From NCBI GenBank assembly GCA_963756605.1, contig CAVWOT010000021.1, positions 310,001 to 374,000 of the forward strand: a stretch of DNA of 64,000 nucleotides. The letters run 5' to 3'. The position numbers were made by a program, and so were the translations under genes. This document shows, piece after piece, positions 44,215 through 53,359 of the stretch (position 1 is the first letter of the stretch; each line of letters opens with the position of its first letter). Below the pieces are notes generated by a model. That model was given only the letters and a program-made list of their open reading frames with translations. It searched no databases and was not told the DNA's origin. Source of the stretch: Bog-159 sp963756605 (GTDB taxonomy: Bacteria; Acidobacteriota; Terriglobia; Bryobacterales; Bryobacteraceae).

Positions 44215-45219
44215 ATGAAAGCTTGCGTATTGGAATCACCGGGACCGGTTGAGCGGAATCCGTTGGCATTCACGGACGCTCCCGTGCCGGAGCCGGGCGC
44301 CGATGAAGTGCTGGTGCAGGTGCATGCGTGCGGCGTGTGCCGGACCGATCTGCAGGTGGTGGAAGGCGAACTGCCGCCGCGTAAACATCCCCTGATCCCC
44401 GGCCACCAGGTCGTGGGCAAAATTGAGCGCTGCGGCAAAAGCGTCACGCGGTTCGCGATGGGAGCGCGGGTGGGAGTGGCATGGCTGCATCGCACCGACG
44501 GCGTTTGCGAATTCTGCCGATCGGGCCGCGAAAATCTCTGCATTAACGCCACGTTCACCGGCTACACCGTGGATGGCGGCTATGCGGAATACATTGTAGC
44601 CCCGGAGAGGTTCGTGTATCCGATTCCGGATGGCTTCAGCGATATGGCCGCGGCCCCGCTGCTGTGTGCGGGTATCATCGGCTTCCGGTCGTTGCGCGTG
44701 TCCGGAATCCAGAAGGGCGGCGCGCTGGGACTGTACGGTTTCGGTGCGGCGGCGCACGTGGCCATTCAGGTGGCGCGGCACTGGGGCGTGCGCGTTTACG
44801 CCATGACGCGCGACGAACGCCACCGCCAACTGGCGCGGGATTTGGGCGCGGAATGGGCCGGCGCGAGCGACGATCATCCGCCGGAAAAACTGGATGCCGC
44901 TATCATCTTCGCGCCTGCCGGCGAACTGGTAATTTCGGCGCTGCGCGTGTTGAAGAGGGGCGGCACGGTGGCGCTGGGAGGCATTTACATGAGCCCCATT
45001 CCGGCGATGGATTACAATCTGCTATACCACGAGCGGGTGATTCGCAGCGTGGCTAATAACACGCGGCAGGATGGAGAGGATTTTCTGAAGATCGCGGCGG
45101 AGATTCCGATTCACGCCCAGGTGCAGGAGTTTCCTTTGGCAGAGGCGAATCGGGCGTTGAATAGCCTGAAGCACGATGCGGTCGAAGGCGCCGCGGTGCT
45201 GCGAGTTGCGCCTGAGTGA
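44215..45219 (+). CDS. Zinc-dependent alcohol dehydrogenase, MDR superfamily (CAD2-like)
   Basis: A 334-residue oxidoreductase. The ATG at 44215 is chosen over in-frame GTG 44164 because the family begins MKACVLESPGPVE. It shows a GroES-like domain with catalytic zinc ligands in ACGVCRTDLQVVEG and PGHQVVGKIE, then the Rossmann fold (LYGFGAAAHVAIQVARHWGV, about 165-190) and the CAD2-type ending RSVANNTRQDGEDFLKIAAE. The structural-zinc lobe reads DGVCEFCRSGRENLC, so only three of the four usual cysteines are present; the first is Asp. It probably oxidises short-chain alcohols or reduces aldehydes with NAD(P). It is a single gene. Confidence 0.9.
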   Translation: MKACVLESPGPVERNPLAFTDAPVPEPGADEVLVQVHACGVCRTDLQVVEGELPPRKHPLIPGHQVVGKIERCGKSVTRFAMGARVGVAWLHRTDGVCEFCRSGRENLCINATFTGYTVDGGYAEYIVAPERFVYPIPDGFSDMAAAPLLCAGIIGFRSLRVSGIQKGGALGLYGFGAAAHVAIQVARHWGVRVYAMTRDERHRQLARDLGAEWAGASDDHPPEKLDAAIIFAPAGELVISALRVLKRGGTVALGGIYMSPIPAMDYNLLYHERVIRSVANNTRQDGEDFLKIAAEIPIHAQVQEFPLAEANRALNSLKHDAVEGAAVLRVAPE

Positions 45220-45418
45220 AAGCCGTGCCCCGCGATTTCGCCCGTGTCTTTACCGGCCTGAAACCCGCGTTTCAAAACCAACTGACGCGGCTAGCGGTAC
45301 ATATCCGCAACATAAAGGGCAGCCCATGTACTTTGGGTCAGAGGTCTGGGCAAGGCGTACGTGAAGCTTCATTGGATGCCGCGGTATATGTGCTCGGAAC
45401 TGATTGCCGTGCGGCTTT

Positions 45419-45459
45419 GGCGGGGCTGAAGCCCGCGCCGGCTTAAAGCTCGCCCTCCA
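45419..45459. repeat. Dispersed palindromic repeat, copy D
   Basis: Reads GGCGGGGCTGAAGCCCGCGC followed by CGGCTTAAAGCTCGCCCTCC, a reverse-oriented copy of the repeat at 18794/21952. It lies in the 315-bp gap between the alcohol dehydrogenase and the second BlaI gene; I see no gene in the rest of that gap. Confidence 0.65.
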
Positions 45460-45472
45460 GTAAAAAAAACTT

Positions 45473-45528
45473 TTGACAAGATCGCCCTGCTGTGCTACTT
45501 TTCAAGCATGCTGCTGCTTTTGCAGCAT
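45473..45528 (+). promoter_or_regulatory. Promoter and inverted repeat of the second BlaI gene
   Basis: TTGACA (45473-45478) and TACTTT (45496-45501) are 17 bp apart. Just downstream is the inverted repeat ATGCTGC (45508-45514) and GCAGCAT (45522-45528) with a 7-bp spacer, ending 6 bp before the ATG. AAGCATGC also occurs on both sides (45504 and 45531). The site differs from the TGTAGT-type operator of the first BlaI gene, implying separate specificity. Confidence 0.55.
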
Positions 45529-45534
45529 TAAAGC

Positions 45535-45909
45535 ATGCCGGAAAAAACTCTGAGCCGCCGCGAGCGGCAAATTATGGACATCCTGTACCGCCGCGGGCGG
45601 GCCACCGCTTCCGAAATCCACGGCGAGCTGCCGGACCGCCCCAGCTACTCGGCCGTGCGGGCCAAACTGCGTGTACTCGAGGAAAAGGGGCACGTGCGCC
45701 ACGCGGAGCAAGCCTTGCGCTATGTATACCTGCCCACCGCGCCGCTGGGCCGGGCGCGCCAATCCGCGCTGCGCCATCTGGTGGCGACGTTTTTCGACAA
45801 CTCCAGCGCGCAGGCAATCAGCGCACTGTTGAATCTGAAGGGCCTGTCGCCGGACGAACTGGACCGCCTTTCCGCGCTGATCGAAAAGGCCAAACAAGGA
45901 GGGATTTGA
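45535..45909 (+). CDS. BlaI/MecI/CopY family transcriptional repressor (second copy)
   Basis: A 124-residue winged-helix protein: LSRRERQIMDILYRRGRATA (helix 1), IHGELPDRPSYSAVRAKLRV (recognition helix with Tyr-Ser-Ala-Val), LEEKGHVRHAEQALRYVYLP (wing) and a C-terminal dimerisation segment LRHLVATFFDNSSAQAI. It has the short DNA-binding core of the family. It lies two bases before an M56 protease gene, so the pair is clearly an operon. An inverted repeat in the leader probably provides autorepression. It shares only family-level similarity with the BlaI at 34110. Confidence 0.92.
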   Translation: MPEKTLSRRERQIMDILYRRGRATASEIHGELPDRPSYSAVRAKLRVLEEKGHVRHAEQALRYVYLPTAPLGRARQSALRHLVATFFDNSSAQAISALLNLKGLSPDELDRLSALIEKAKQGGI

Positions 45910-45911
45910 AA

Positions 45912-47507
45912 ATGACATCGAACGTGTTTCTGTGGGATACGGTAGTCAAAGCGACCCTTATCCTCGCGGCTGCGTCGCTGCTGGCCCTGGCTATGCGCCG
46001 GGCATCCGCGGCCATGCGATATTTCATCTGGACGTGCGCCGTGGGCGCCGTATTGGCTATTCCCGCGATTGGCTTCTTTTTGCCGCATTGGACCGTGCCG
46101 GTTGAGGCTCCGCTGCCGGCGGCTCCCGCGCGCGCTTTTTTTCCGGTAGACACCACTGGTGACAGCATAGCCGCGAGCACGAACGCAGTCCCGCCCGCGC
46201 ATACGAGGTCCGTCCCCTGGCCAATTGCTATCTGGCTGGCGGGTGCCATTGCGGCCCTGATACGAGTGGGTGTGGGGCACCTCCAACTGGCACGCTTGCT
46301 GCGGAGGGCGCGGAAAGTGCGCGCGCCGGAGTGGATTGCGGCGCGTGACACGGCCGCTGCCCTTCTCGGAGTGCGACGCACAATCAAACTCGTGCGCAGC
46401 GCTGAAACGGACGTACCGCTGGCCGCCGGCGTGTTCGCGACATCCGTGGTGCTGCCGGAAAACTCGCAGGACTGGGACGCCGAGCGGCGCCATTTGGTCT
46501 TGCTGCACGAGTTGACGCACGCGCGCCGCAAAGATCCGCTGGTCCGGCTCATAGCGCGGGTGGCCGGGGCATTGTACTGGTTTCATCCACTGATGTGGCT
46601 GGCGGTGGCGCGCTCGCGGCGCGAACAGGAGCACTCCTGCGACGACGTGGTAGTGCGCGCGGGAACGGCGCAATCCACCTATGCCGAGCACCTGGTGAGT
46701 CTGGCCCGTTGCGTGTCGGGAGCGCATGGGGCGGCGCTGGGGATGGCGGCGACTTCGGACTTCGAACAGCGCGTGCGTGCCCTGCTCGATGCACGGCGCA
46801 ACCGCAGCGGCCTGAGCGCGCGCATTTGCTGGACGGCCGCAGCTGCGGTCCTCGCGGTTGTGCTTCCCTTGGCCGCGCTGCACGGCCAGGAGTCCACGCG
46901 GCCGGTGTCGCTGGCGGGAACCGTTTACGATGCCAGCGGCGCGGTTGTGCCTGGCGTGCTAGTGCTCTTGAAGAGCAACACCAACCACGAGGAGGCATCG
47001 CGTGCGAACGCGGCGGGCGAATTCACGTTTTCGGGTGTACCGGCTGGCTCGTACACGCTGGAAGTTCGAGCTCCCGGGTTTGCGCAATTTCAGAACGCGG
47101 TGACGCTGCCCGCTAGCCACACCAGCATTACGCTCGCAATTGGGCCGGTGAACGAGGCGGTAGAAGTCGTAGGCAAAGCTCCGGCGCCGGCGGCCGCGGC
47201 CGGCACGCCGCGCCGCATCCGCGTCGGCGGCATGGTGCAGGCGACCAAGCTGGTCTCGATGATCAAACCCGTGTACCCGCCAGGCGCGGAGGCCGCCGGG
47301 ACCGAGGGCACCGTGCTGCTGCGCGCAGTGATCTCGACCGCGGGCGATCTGCTGGGTCTCTCCGTGATCAATCAGTCGGTGGATGGCGAACTAGCGGGCG
47401 CCGCGATGGACGCCGTCAAACAGTGGCATTACCAGCCGACACTGCTCAACGGCGAGCCGGTGGAGGTAGTGACGACGATCGCCGTCACCTTCCGCCTGGA
47501 GCAGTAA
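45912..47507 (+). CDS. M56 (BlaR1-like) metalloprotease with carboxypeptidase-like and TonB-C domains
   Basis: A 531-residue membrane protein. The ATG at 45912 is adjacent to the BlaI stop; the frame is open further upstream but has no membrane helix there. M56 part (1-325): helices KATLILAAASLLALAMRRAS, YFIWTCAVGAVLAIPAIGFF, PIAIWLAGAIAALIRVGVG; zinc motif HELTH near 199; ALYWFHPLMWLAVARSRREQ; EHSCDDVVVRAG. After a fourth helix (TAAAAVLAVVLPLAALHG) come a carboxypeptidase-regulatory-like domain (VSLAGTVYDASGAVVPGVLV, about 332-410) and a TonB C-terminal-like domain (MIKPVYPPGAEAAGTEGTVL to VVTTIAVTFRLEQ, about 450-531). It likely senses an envelope signal and inactivates the co-transcribed BlaI. 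Confidence 0.9.
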   Translation: MTSNVFLWDTVVKATLILAAASLLALAMRRASAAMRYFIWTCAVGAVLAIPAIGFFLPHWTVPVEAPLPAAPARAFFPVDTTGDSIAASTNAVPPAHTRSVPWPIAIWLAGAIAALIRVGVGHLQLARLLRRARKVRAPEWIAARDTAAALLGVRRTIKLVRSAETDVPLAAGVFATSVVLPENSQDWDAERRHLVLLHELTHARRKDPLVRLIARVAGALYWFHPLMWLAVARSRREQEHSCDDVVVRAGTAQSTYAEHLVSLARCVSGAHGAALGMAATSDFEQRVRALLDARRNRSGLSARICWTAAAAVLAVVLPLAALHGQESTRPVSLAGTVYDASGAVVPGVLVLLKSNTNHEEASRANAAGEFTFSGVPAGSYTLEVRAPGFAQFQNAVTLPASHTSITLAIGPVNEAVEVVGKAPAPAAAAGTPRRIRVGGMVQATKLVSMIKPVYPPGAEAAGTEGTVLLRAVISTAGDLLGLSVINQSVDGELAGAAMDAVKQWHYQPTLLNGEPVEVVTTIAVTFRLEQ

Positions 47508-47653
47508 CGCGGCCTGCCTGGCAGGGGCGCCTGCCTCACGGCGATGTATAATTCCCGTGTGAAAACTTCATTGGCAGTTGCATCGGTTGGTTTGCTCGCG
47601 GCGGCGGGCGGTCAAACCCGCCAATCGCCCGTGATAAAATTTCAGGCCCTGGT

Positions 47654-48238
47654 ATGGCTGCGGTGGATGCAAGTTCGGTCTCAGGTATCACCCACTGGCT
47701 GGTTCGCTGGCGCGAGGGTGACCAAGATGCGCTTGATCGCCTCACAAGCCTCGTCTACGTCCAGCTGCGTCAATTGGCGGCGTCGCTGCTTCATAAGGAG
47801 CGCACCGGGCATACCCTGCAGCCCACCGCGCTGGTGCATGAGCTCTACTTTCATCTGGAAGCCGCCAGGGCCATCGACTGGAAATGCCGCGGCCAGTTCC
47901 TTGCCATCTCCGCCAAGCTGATGCGCCGCATCTTGCTCTATCACGCGCGCAGGCGTATCGCTGGCAAGCGCGGCGGCGGGGAAACTTTGCATTTAGAGCA
48001 GGAGGCGCTTTCCATCCCCGGTCCGGATGTCCTCCAGCTCGATGCGGCGTTGAGCCGTCTGGCGCAGGAACATCCTCGCCCGGCGGCCGTGGTGGAACTC
48101 CGCTTCTTCGGCGGTCTCAGCGCGGAGGAGGTGGTAGAAGCCCTGCACGCCTCCGAAGAAGAAGTTTCGCCGCGGACCGTGGAGCGCGACTGGCGATTCG
48201 CGCGCGCATGGTTACAGGATGAACTCGCAATATTCTGA
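47654..48238 (+). CDS. ECF sigma factor of the PF07638 group
   Basis: A 194-residue sigma factor of the group often found with Ser/Thr kinase genes in Acidobacteria. Region 2: DALDRLTSLVYVQLRQLAAS, ALVHELYFHLEAARAIDW and CRGQFLAISAKLMRRILLYH. Region 4: LDAALSRLAQEHPRPAAVVE, RFFGGLSAEEVVEALHASEE and SPRTVERDWRFARAWLQDEL, ending ELAIF. The Ala-rich, divergent region 4 and the HARRRIAGKRGGG linker are typical. Its last 20 bases overlap the start of the kinase gene, so the two were translationally coupled before the kinase decayed. Phosphorylation by the partner kinase is the usual hypothesis for this group. Confidence 0.9.
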   Translation: MAAVDASSVSGITHWLVRWREGDQDALDRLTSLVYVQLRQLAASLLHKERTGHTLQPTALVHELYFHLEAARAIDWKCRGQFLAISAKLMRRILLYHARRRIAGKRGGGETLHLEQEALSIPGPDVLQLDAALSRLAQEHPRPAAVVELRFFGGLSAEEVVEALHASEEEVSPRTVERDWRFARAWLQDELAIF

Positions 48239-49800
48239 GCGCCCATACGACCCGGCGCAATTGCGCGAGATCTTTGCCTCCGCGCTGGAACTGGCGGGAC
48301 CCGAGCGTTGCCGTTTGCTCGACGCGCAATGCGACGGACGGCCCGAACTCGGAGAGGCAGTGGAGAAGCTGCTGCGCGCGGATGCCGAGGCCGCATCGCA
48401 GACCTTGTGGCAGTTCCCGCGGTTTACGCGGAAGCTCGTCACATGGCCATAGATGACATTCTACCGTTCGCGCGACTGGGACCCTATTCCATTCTTTCGC
48501 GCATTGGGGCCGGCGGCATGGGCGCCGTCTACCTGGCCGAGCGCGATTACGACGATGTACGGCGGCAGGTAGCCATCAAAGTGATCCCGCGCGTCTTTCT
48601 CGACGACGAGATCGTCCGCCGCTTCCGTCAGGAAAGGCAGATCCTGGCGCGCATGGAGCATCCCAACATCGCCCGGATGCTGGACGCCGGAACAACTTCC
48701 GACGGGACGCCTTACCTGGTCATGGAGTTCGTGGATGGCACACCCATCGATCGTTACTGCGCCAGCCATAATCTGCCAGTCGAAGCCCGGCTCGCTTTAT
48801 TTGAAAAGATCTGCGCCGCCGTGGGGTACGCCCACCGCAACCTGATCGTGCATCGCGACCTCAAGCCGAGCAACATCCTCGTCACTGCGGATGGTGTTCC
48901 TAAACTTTTGGATTTCGGCATCGCCAAGCGCCCAGTATGCCCTATTGAATGGCCGGGTATCTCTGGCGATGACTCAAATGGAGTTGGGCAACGCGCTGAA
49001 CGACATCGCACGACTGCGTACGGCCGAGTCGTTGGACGAGCAAGTCCTGATGGCCGCACGGCAGATAAGAACGGAGTCGCCGAAAGATCAACGCTGGCCG
49101 CTTCTGGTTGGGAAGGCCTGCGAATACCTGGCGTTTGTGGAATCGGATATCGCCACCAGAACGGGCGACCGGAACTACCAGGAAAGATGCCTGCGTCATA
49201 TGCAGGAGCAAGTGGAGATCGACAGTTCGCTCTATGCGCACAATCCGGACCGCTACCGCCGCTATCTGGCCGACGCGTTCGCCGATTTGAGCCGCGCGTG
49301 GCTGAACCGCGGGGATGCCAAACAATCCGAAGACGGTGCCCGTGAGAGCTTGCGCCGCTTTATGGAAATCGCCGCTGCCGATGCCTCGAATGTAGAGGCC
49401 GCCCGTGACGTTTTTGTGGCACATTGGCTGCTGGCCAGAGCGTTGCACGCGGAGCACCGCACCGCGGGAGCCGCCGCGGAGTTTGAAAAGGCTCTCTCCG
49501 GGTATGAATGGATACACCAACGCAACCCGGTCAATCAGCCGGTGATCGAGAAGCCGCCGTCGCATTCTATCGGCACAACATCGAGATGCTCGCCGAGTCC
49601 AAAGGAGTAACCGAGCAAGTCATGCTGGCTCGAGATTATGGACTGGCCGGCGATGCAGTCGCGGCAACGGACAAGTCGCCCAAGCTTACTACCGGCAGGC
49701 CGCAAGCCTTTGGGAGAGCCTGCGCAACTTCCGCCAGCTTCCGGCTGAGTATGCCGACAATCCCGCGGCGATGTGGCGCGCAGCTTCCCGTAGCACGCAT
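48219..49800 (+). pseudogene. Ser/Thr protein kinase gene broken by frameshifts and a large internal deletion
   Basis: ATG 48219 opens MNSQYSERPYDPAQLREIFA, which shifts frame between 48380 and 48440. The kinase N-lobe then reads LSRIGAGGMGAVYLAERDYD, QVAIKVIP and LVMEFVDGTP, continuing through the catalytic loop HRDLKPSNIL to LLDFGIAKRP at about 48930. Immediately after, the sequence jumps to the C-terminal TPR-like region in another frame (MELGNALNDIARLRTAESLD; LWESLRNFRQLPAEYADNP near 49715-49770) with further shifts near 49560 and 49670. The activation segment, C-lobe and transmembrane part are missing, which a single deletion explains. No active kinase can be made. Confidence 0.8.
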
Positions 49801-50387
49801 GATTTTTCAACCTCAACCGATATCCTCCTCATCTTCGTCATCCCGACTATTACCTGCCGCTGCTCCGGCCCGCCAAATCCGGGCCGCCCAGGCGGTTGCA
49901 GCGGTGAAGTGAGCGCAGTCAGGCCGAGTGCTGCGACAGGCAAAGAACCGCGCCTAACAAATATTCAGTCGCAATCCTATAAGCTGTTAAATTAATGCAT
50001 GTTGTTAGTAGCTTCGGGTCGCAGCAGCCCGGGTCAGTCCTGGCGCAAGACTGACTCCTTGATCCCCGACGACCACGACGCCTGGCGTTGTGCGCGATTC
50101 TTCACGGCTATCTGCACGCTGTGAAGCCGGATGATCCAGCCAACCCCCTGGGTACCGGAAAAGGCCGCCTTTCGCGGAGACTTGGCGCACGTCGCGCCCG
50201 GCTGGCCATTGGATTATCGGGAGGCGGTACCCGCGACGCGCGAGGCGACATCTGGAGCGTACTGGACGCTTTCCAGAACACCGTTTAGGGACCATGACCG
50301 GCGCGAGTCCGAATGCCGACTGCCGTTCATGTGGAATGCTGAAGGGGTCGCTAGAGTTCGGGCGCCGTTCAAAACGGAGATAACGGC
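49801..50387. other. Gap without recognisable gene
   Basis: 587 bases after the kinase remnant. Several open frames exist on both strands (for example a plus-strand frame containing HVAPGWPLDYREAVPATREA), but none has a ribosome site, membrane or signal pattern or family motif that I recognise. Probably decayed coding DNA. Confidence 0.5.
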
Positions 50388-53003
50388 TCACTCGTATCTT
50401 AATGCTGTCATCGGATCAACGTGGAGCGCCCGAGCGGCAGGGGCTAAAGAGGCCAGTAACGCAGTTGCGCCGAGCACGCCAATTACTGCAAACACGGCTG
50501 TTGGATCTAGAGTGCTCAGGCCCGGAACCAAGAACATCGCAAGTGGCTGCATCACGAAAAAAGCCAGAGCCAGGCCGGCAAGCATGCCGCCTCCCACCAG
50601 GACCAGACTTTGTCGGCCGACGATCCGCAAGACATCGGATCGGGTCGCCCCCAGCGCCACACGGAGACCGATCTCCCGGGTGCGGCGCGAGACTGAAAAC
50701 AACAGTACCCCATAAAGGCCGATGGCCGCCAGCGTGAGTCCGAGTATGCCCATAGCTCCGAGCATTACCGCCCCAGCCTGGCTTGGCAGTAACGCCAGCC
50801 CCAATGCTTGGTCCATTGGTTTCGCTTCGATTGCAGCAGTAGCATCGAGGCTGCCCAGCGTATCGGCTATGGGCTTCACGAAAGCCGCCGGTGAGCCAGC
50901 GGCGCGAACCAGAAAGTGCAAATTGATGGGCTCTCCGTGGGCAAAGTACGGCTCGTATACAGCAAGGCGCTGCTGCTCGCCGAGAGTAAAGTACTTGCTA
51001 TCCTTCGCCACTCCTACGATGAGCTTGGGTCTGTCATTCGCAAAGTCCGTTGCGAGCGTGTGACCGACAGGATCGGTTTTGCCGAAAACCGTGCGGGCGA
51101 AGGTCTCGTTCACGATGGCCACTGGTTGCGACCCTTTCCGGTCGGCCGCGGTAAACTCCCGCCCCCGCAGAATCGGAATTCCCATAGTCGTAAAGTAGTT
51201 CGGGCCGACGTTGTTGCATTCGTACTGAAGGTGAATTGGAGTCGACGATACGTCCGTTCGAAGCTGCGTCCCGATCACGCAATTATCATTCAACGGAACG
51301 CGTTGGGTAATAGCGGCCGCTTCGACACCTGGCAGAGCATGCAATCGCTCCAGCGCGGACCGCACCACGGACATTTGCTTGGCTTGGTTGGCGTCGTTAT
51401 ACTCTTCGGGCACTAAGCGCATATAGGCCCAAATCGTGTGGGTAACATCGAAGCCGGGATTCATCGAAGTGGCTCGGAGCAGGTTATGCACGAACAGAAA
51501 GCCGGTGGTGAGCAACACAATTGAAACGGCCAGTTGCCCGGCAACCAGAACGCTGCGCAAATTCCATGCGCGGGCGGTCTGCCGCTCCTGCAGTTTTAGC
51601 GCGTGGCTAAGGTCCTTTCGGACCGCTTTGAGAGCGGGCAGCCAGCCGCAGAGGAGCGCGCTGACGAATACGATGCAGAGCGAGTACCACAACAGGCGCC
51701 AGTCGGGCGAGACAACCAGGTGAATCGGGAGGGGCACCGGCAGAGCGAGACTGTTGATCCCCTTCGCGCAGGCAATGTCGATGGCCAACCCCGCCACCGA
51801 TCCCAATACGGAGAGCAACAAGCTTTCAGCCAGCAGATGACGCACGATTCGCCTGCGGCTGGCGCCGAGCGACAGACGAATAGCCAGTTCCTGTGAGCGG
51901 CTGGAAGCGCGCGCCAAGAGCAAGCTGGCTACGTTTGTGCATGCAATCAGCAGCACGAGACCGACAACCACCAGGAGCATAGCGAAAAAGGCCACCACCA
52001 CGCCGGGCATCATCTGCTGCAGGAGGTCGAGGCCCGTAACGCCGGTGACGCGCGTCTGACGGTCTGTTCGTTGCCAGCTGTCCTTTGGGTGAATACGGTC
52101 GAGTCGCGCGAATAGGCTTAGCAGGCGGGCGCGTGCCACGGGGAGGGTCATGCCTTTCGGCATGCGTGCGTAGAATTGCACGTTATCGTCGTCACGCGCG
52201 ACTGGTATGTAAATATCCGGTGAGATGCCGAAGCCAACTACCGAACGGTGGTTCGCTGGAAGCACACCAGCGACCGTATATACGCGTCCGTCCAGGATCA
52301 GTTTGCGGCCGAGGATTGCCGGATCCCCGGCGAAAGTGCCGCGCCACACCCGGTTCGAGAGTACAGCGGTATTGGTTTCGCCGGGCGCTATGCCGCGGCC
52401 AAGAAGGAACGGGACGCCCAAGGTACCGAAAAAATCGTCCGTCACCGTTCCTGCATAAAAGCGGCTGGTCCGATCCCCGTCCCGCCAGTTCACCTCCCGT
52501 TCAGGATTGATTCCCGCCATCCCGCGAAACACTTGCGCATCCCGCAGGAACTGAAAATCAGCGAGTGACGATCCGCTGTTCCCGCCTTCCCATATAGCGA
52601 TCAGCGAGGCGTTGTCGCGGCAGGACGGTTGGCTGAACAGAAAGCTAGTCGTGATATTGAAGATTGTAGTGTTCGCGCCGATTCCTAGCGCCAGGCAAGC
52701 AATGGCGGTCAGGGCGAAGCCCGGATTGCGGCGGAAAGCGCGGGCCGCGTAGCGGAGATCGGCGGCAAGGTCCTCCAGCCACTGCATCTGCCAGGCTCCC
52801 GAGGTGTCTTCGGCAGCCTTCAGCCGCGAGCCAAATTCGCGGCGCGCCCGCAGGAGCGCTTCGGTGCGCGGCACACCGTTGCTTTCCAGTTCATCAGCCC
52901 GGCTCTCGATGTGGAACTGCATTTCATCGGCGAGTTCACCTTCAAAGCGCGATTGGCCGGCCCGCCAGCGCAAGCGCAAGTAAAGTTCCCGCAGAAATGC
53001 CAT
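50388..53003 (-). CDS. ADOP-family MacB-like ABC transporter permease (second copy)
   Basis: An 871-residue inner-membrane protein. It begins with the permease-prefix domain of many ADOPs (LRLRWRAGQSRFEGELADEM, FHIESRADELESNGVPRTEA, RREFGS; about 1-65), followed by the first helix (GFALTAIACLALGIGANTTI), a MacB-type periplasmic domain (about 110-290), FtsX bundle 1 (VVLLIACTNVASLLLARASS, SVLGSVAGLAIDIACA), then a second periplasmic/FtsX half ending ARALHVDPMTALRYE. No ATPase gene is near. Start at 53003 lies 12 bp after the PadR stop, so the two are co-transcribed. Compared with the copy at 4864 it keeps the long prefix domain. Confidence 0.9.
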   Translation of the reverse strand: MAFLRELYLRLRWRAGQSRFEGELADEMQFHIESRADELESNGVPRTEALLRARREFGSRLKAAEDTSGAWQMQWLEDLAADLRYAARAFRRNPGFALTAIACLALGIGANTTIFNITTSFLFSQPSCRDNASLIAIWEGGNSGSSLADFQFLRDAQVFRGMAGINPEREVNWRDGDRTSRFYAGTVTDDFFGTLGVPFLLGRGIAPGETNTAVLSNRVWRGTFAGDPAILGRKLILDGRVYTVAGVLPANHRSVVGFGISPDIYIPVARDDDNVQFYARMPKGMTLPVARARLLSLFARLDRIHPKDSWQRTDRQTRVTGVTGLDLLQQMMPGVVVAFFAMLLVVVGLVLLIACTNVASLLLARASSRSQELAIRLSLGASRRRIVRHLLAESLLLSVLGSVAGLAIDIACAKGINSLALPVPLPIHLVVSPDWRLLWYSLCIVFVSALLCGWLPALKAVRKDLSHALKLQERQTARAWNLRSVLVAGQLAVSIVLLTTGFLFVHNLLRATSMNPGFDVTHTIWAYMRLVPEEYNDANQAKQMSVVRSALERLHALPGVEAAAITQRVPLNDNCVIGTQLRTDVSSTPIHLQYECNNVGPNYFTTMGIPILRGREFTAADRKGSQPVAIVNETFARTVFGKTDPVGHTLATDFANDRPKLIVGVAKDSKYFTLGEQQRLAVYEPYFAHGEPINLHFLVRAAGSPAAFVKPIADTLGSLDATAAIEAKPMDQALGLALLPSQAGAVMLGAMGILGLTLAAIGLYGVLLFSVSRRTREIGLRVALGATRSDVLRIVGRQSLVLVGGGMLAGLALAFFVMQPLAMFLVPGLSTLDPTAVFAVIGVLGATALLASLAPAARALHVDPMTALRYE

Positions 53004-53015
53004 GGCGTCAGTTCC

Positions 53016-53348
53016 TCACGCTGTCTTCATCACCAGTTGTATGGCGTTCACCAGCTTGTTGAATTCACCTGCTTCCGCCGTAAGCTGCTTCTGGCCTTCC
53101 TTGGTGAGGCGGTAGAAGCGTGCCTTCCGGTTGGTTTCCGAGGTTCCCCATTCCGCGCGCAGCCAGCCTTTCAACAGCATGCGATTCAAAGCGGGATAGA
53201 GCGAACCCTCCTCGACGTCCAGCACATCTGCGGAGCGCTCTTTGATGCGGCGAGCAATCGCGTATCCATGCAGCGGACCCGCCGCCAGAGTTCGCAGGAT
53301 CAGCAGGTAGAGGGTACCGGGCAACAGTTGCGGGGAATCTTCGGGCAT
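53016..53348 (-). CDS. PadR family transcriptional regulator (second copy)
   Basis: A 110-residue PadR winged-helix protein: LLPGTLYLLILRTLAAGPLH and GYAIARRIKERS (helices 1-2), DVEEGSLYPALNRMLLKGWL (recognition helix), AEWGTSETNRKARFYRLTKE (wing) and a short C-terminal helix. This is the typical acidobacterial PadR that precedes ADOP genes (starting PxxxPQLLPGTLYLLILR). An ATG at 53348 preceded by AATAGGAAAAT supports the start. A near-perfect 20-bp palindrome overlaps its promoter, indicating autoregulation of the PadR-ADOP operon. Confidence 0.93.
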   Translation of the reverse strand: MPEDSPQLLPGTLYLLILRTLAAGPLHGYAIARRIKERSADVLDVEEGSLYPALNRMLLKGWLRAEWGTSETNRKARFYRLTKEGQKQLTAEAGEFNKLVNAIQLVMKTA

Positions 53349-53359
53349 ATTTTCCTATT

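Noticed and set aside
50131..50715. 194-codon plus-strand frame before and across the second ADOP gene's end
   Set aside because: Most of it overlaps the conserved ADOP C-terminus on the minus strand and the rest has no motif or ribosome site.
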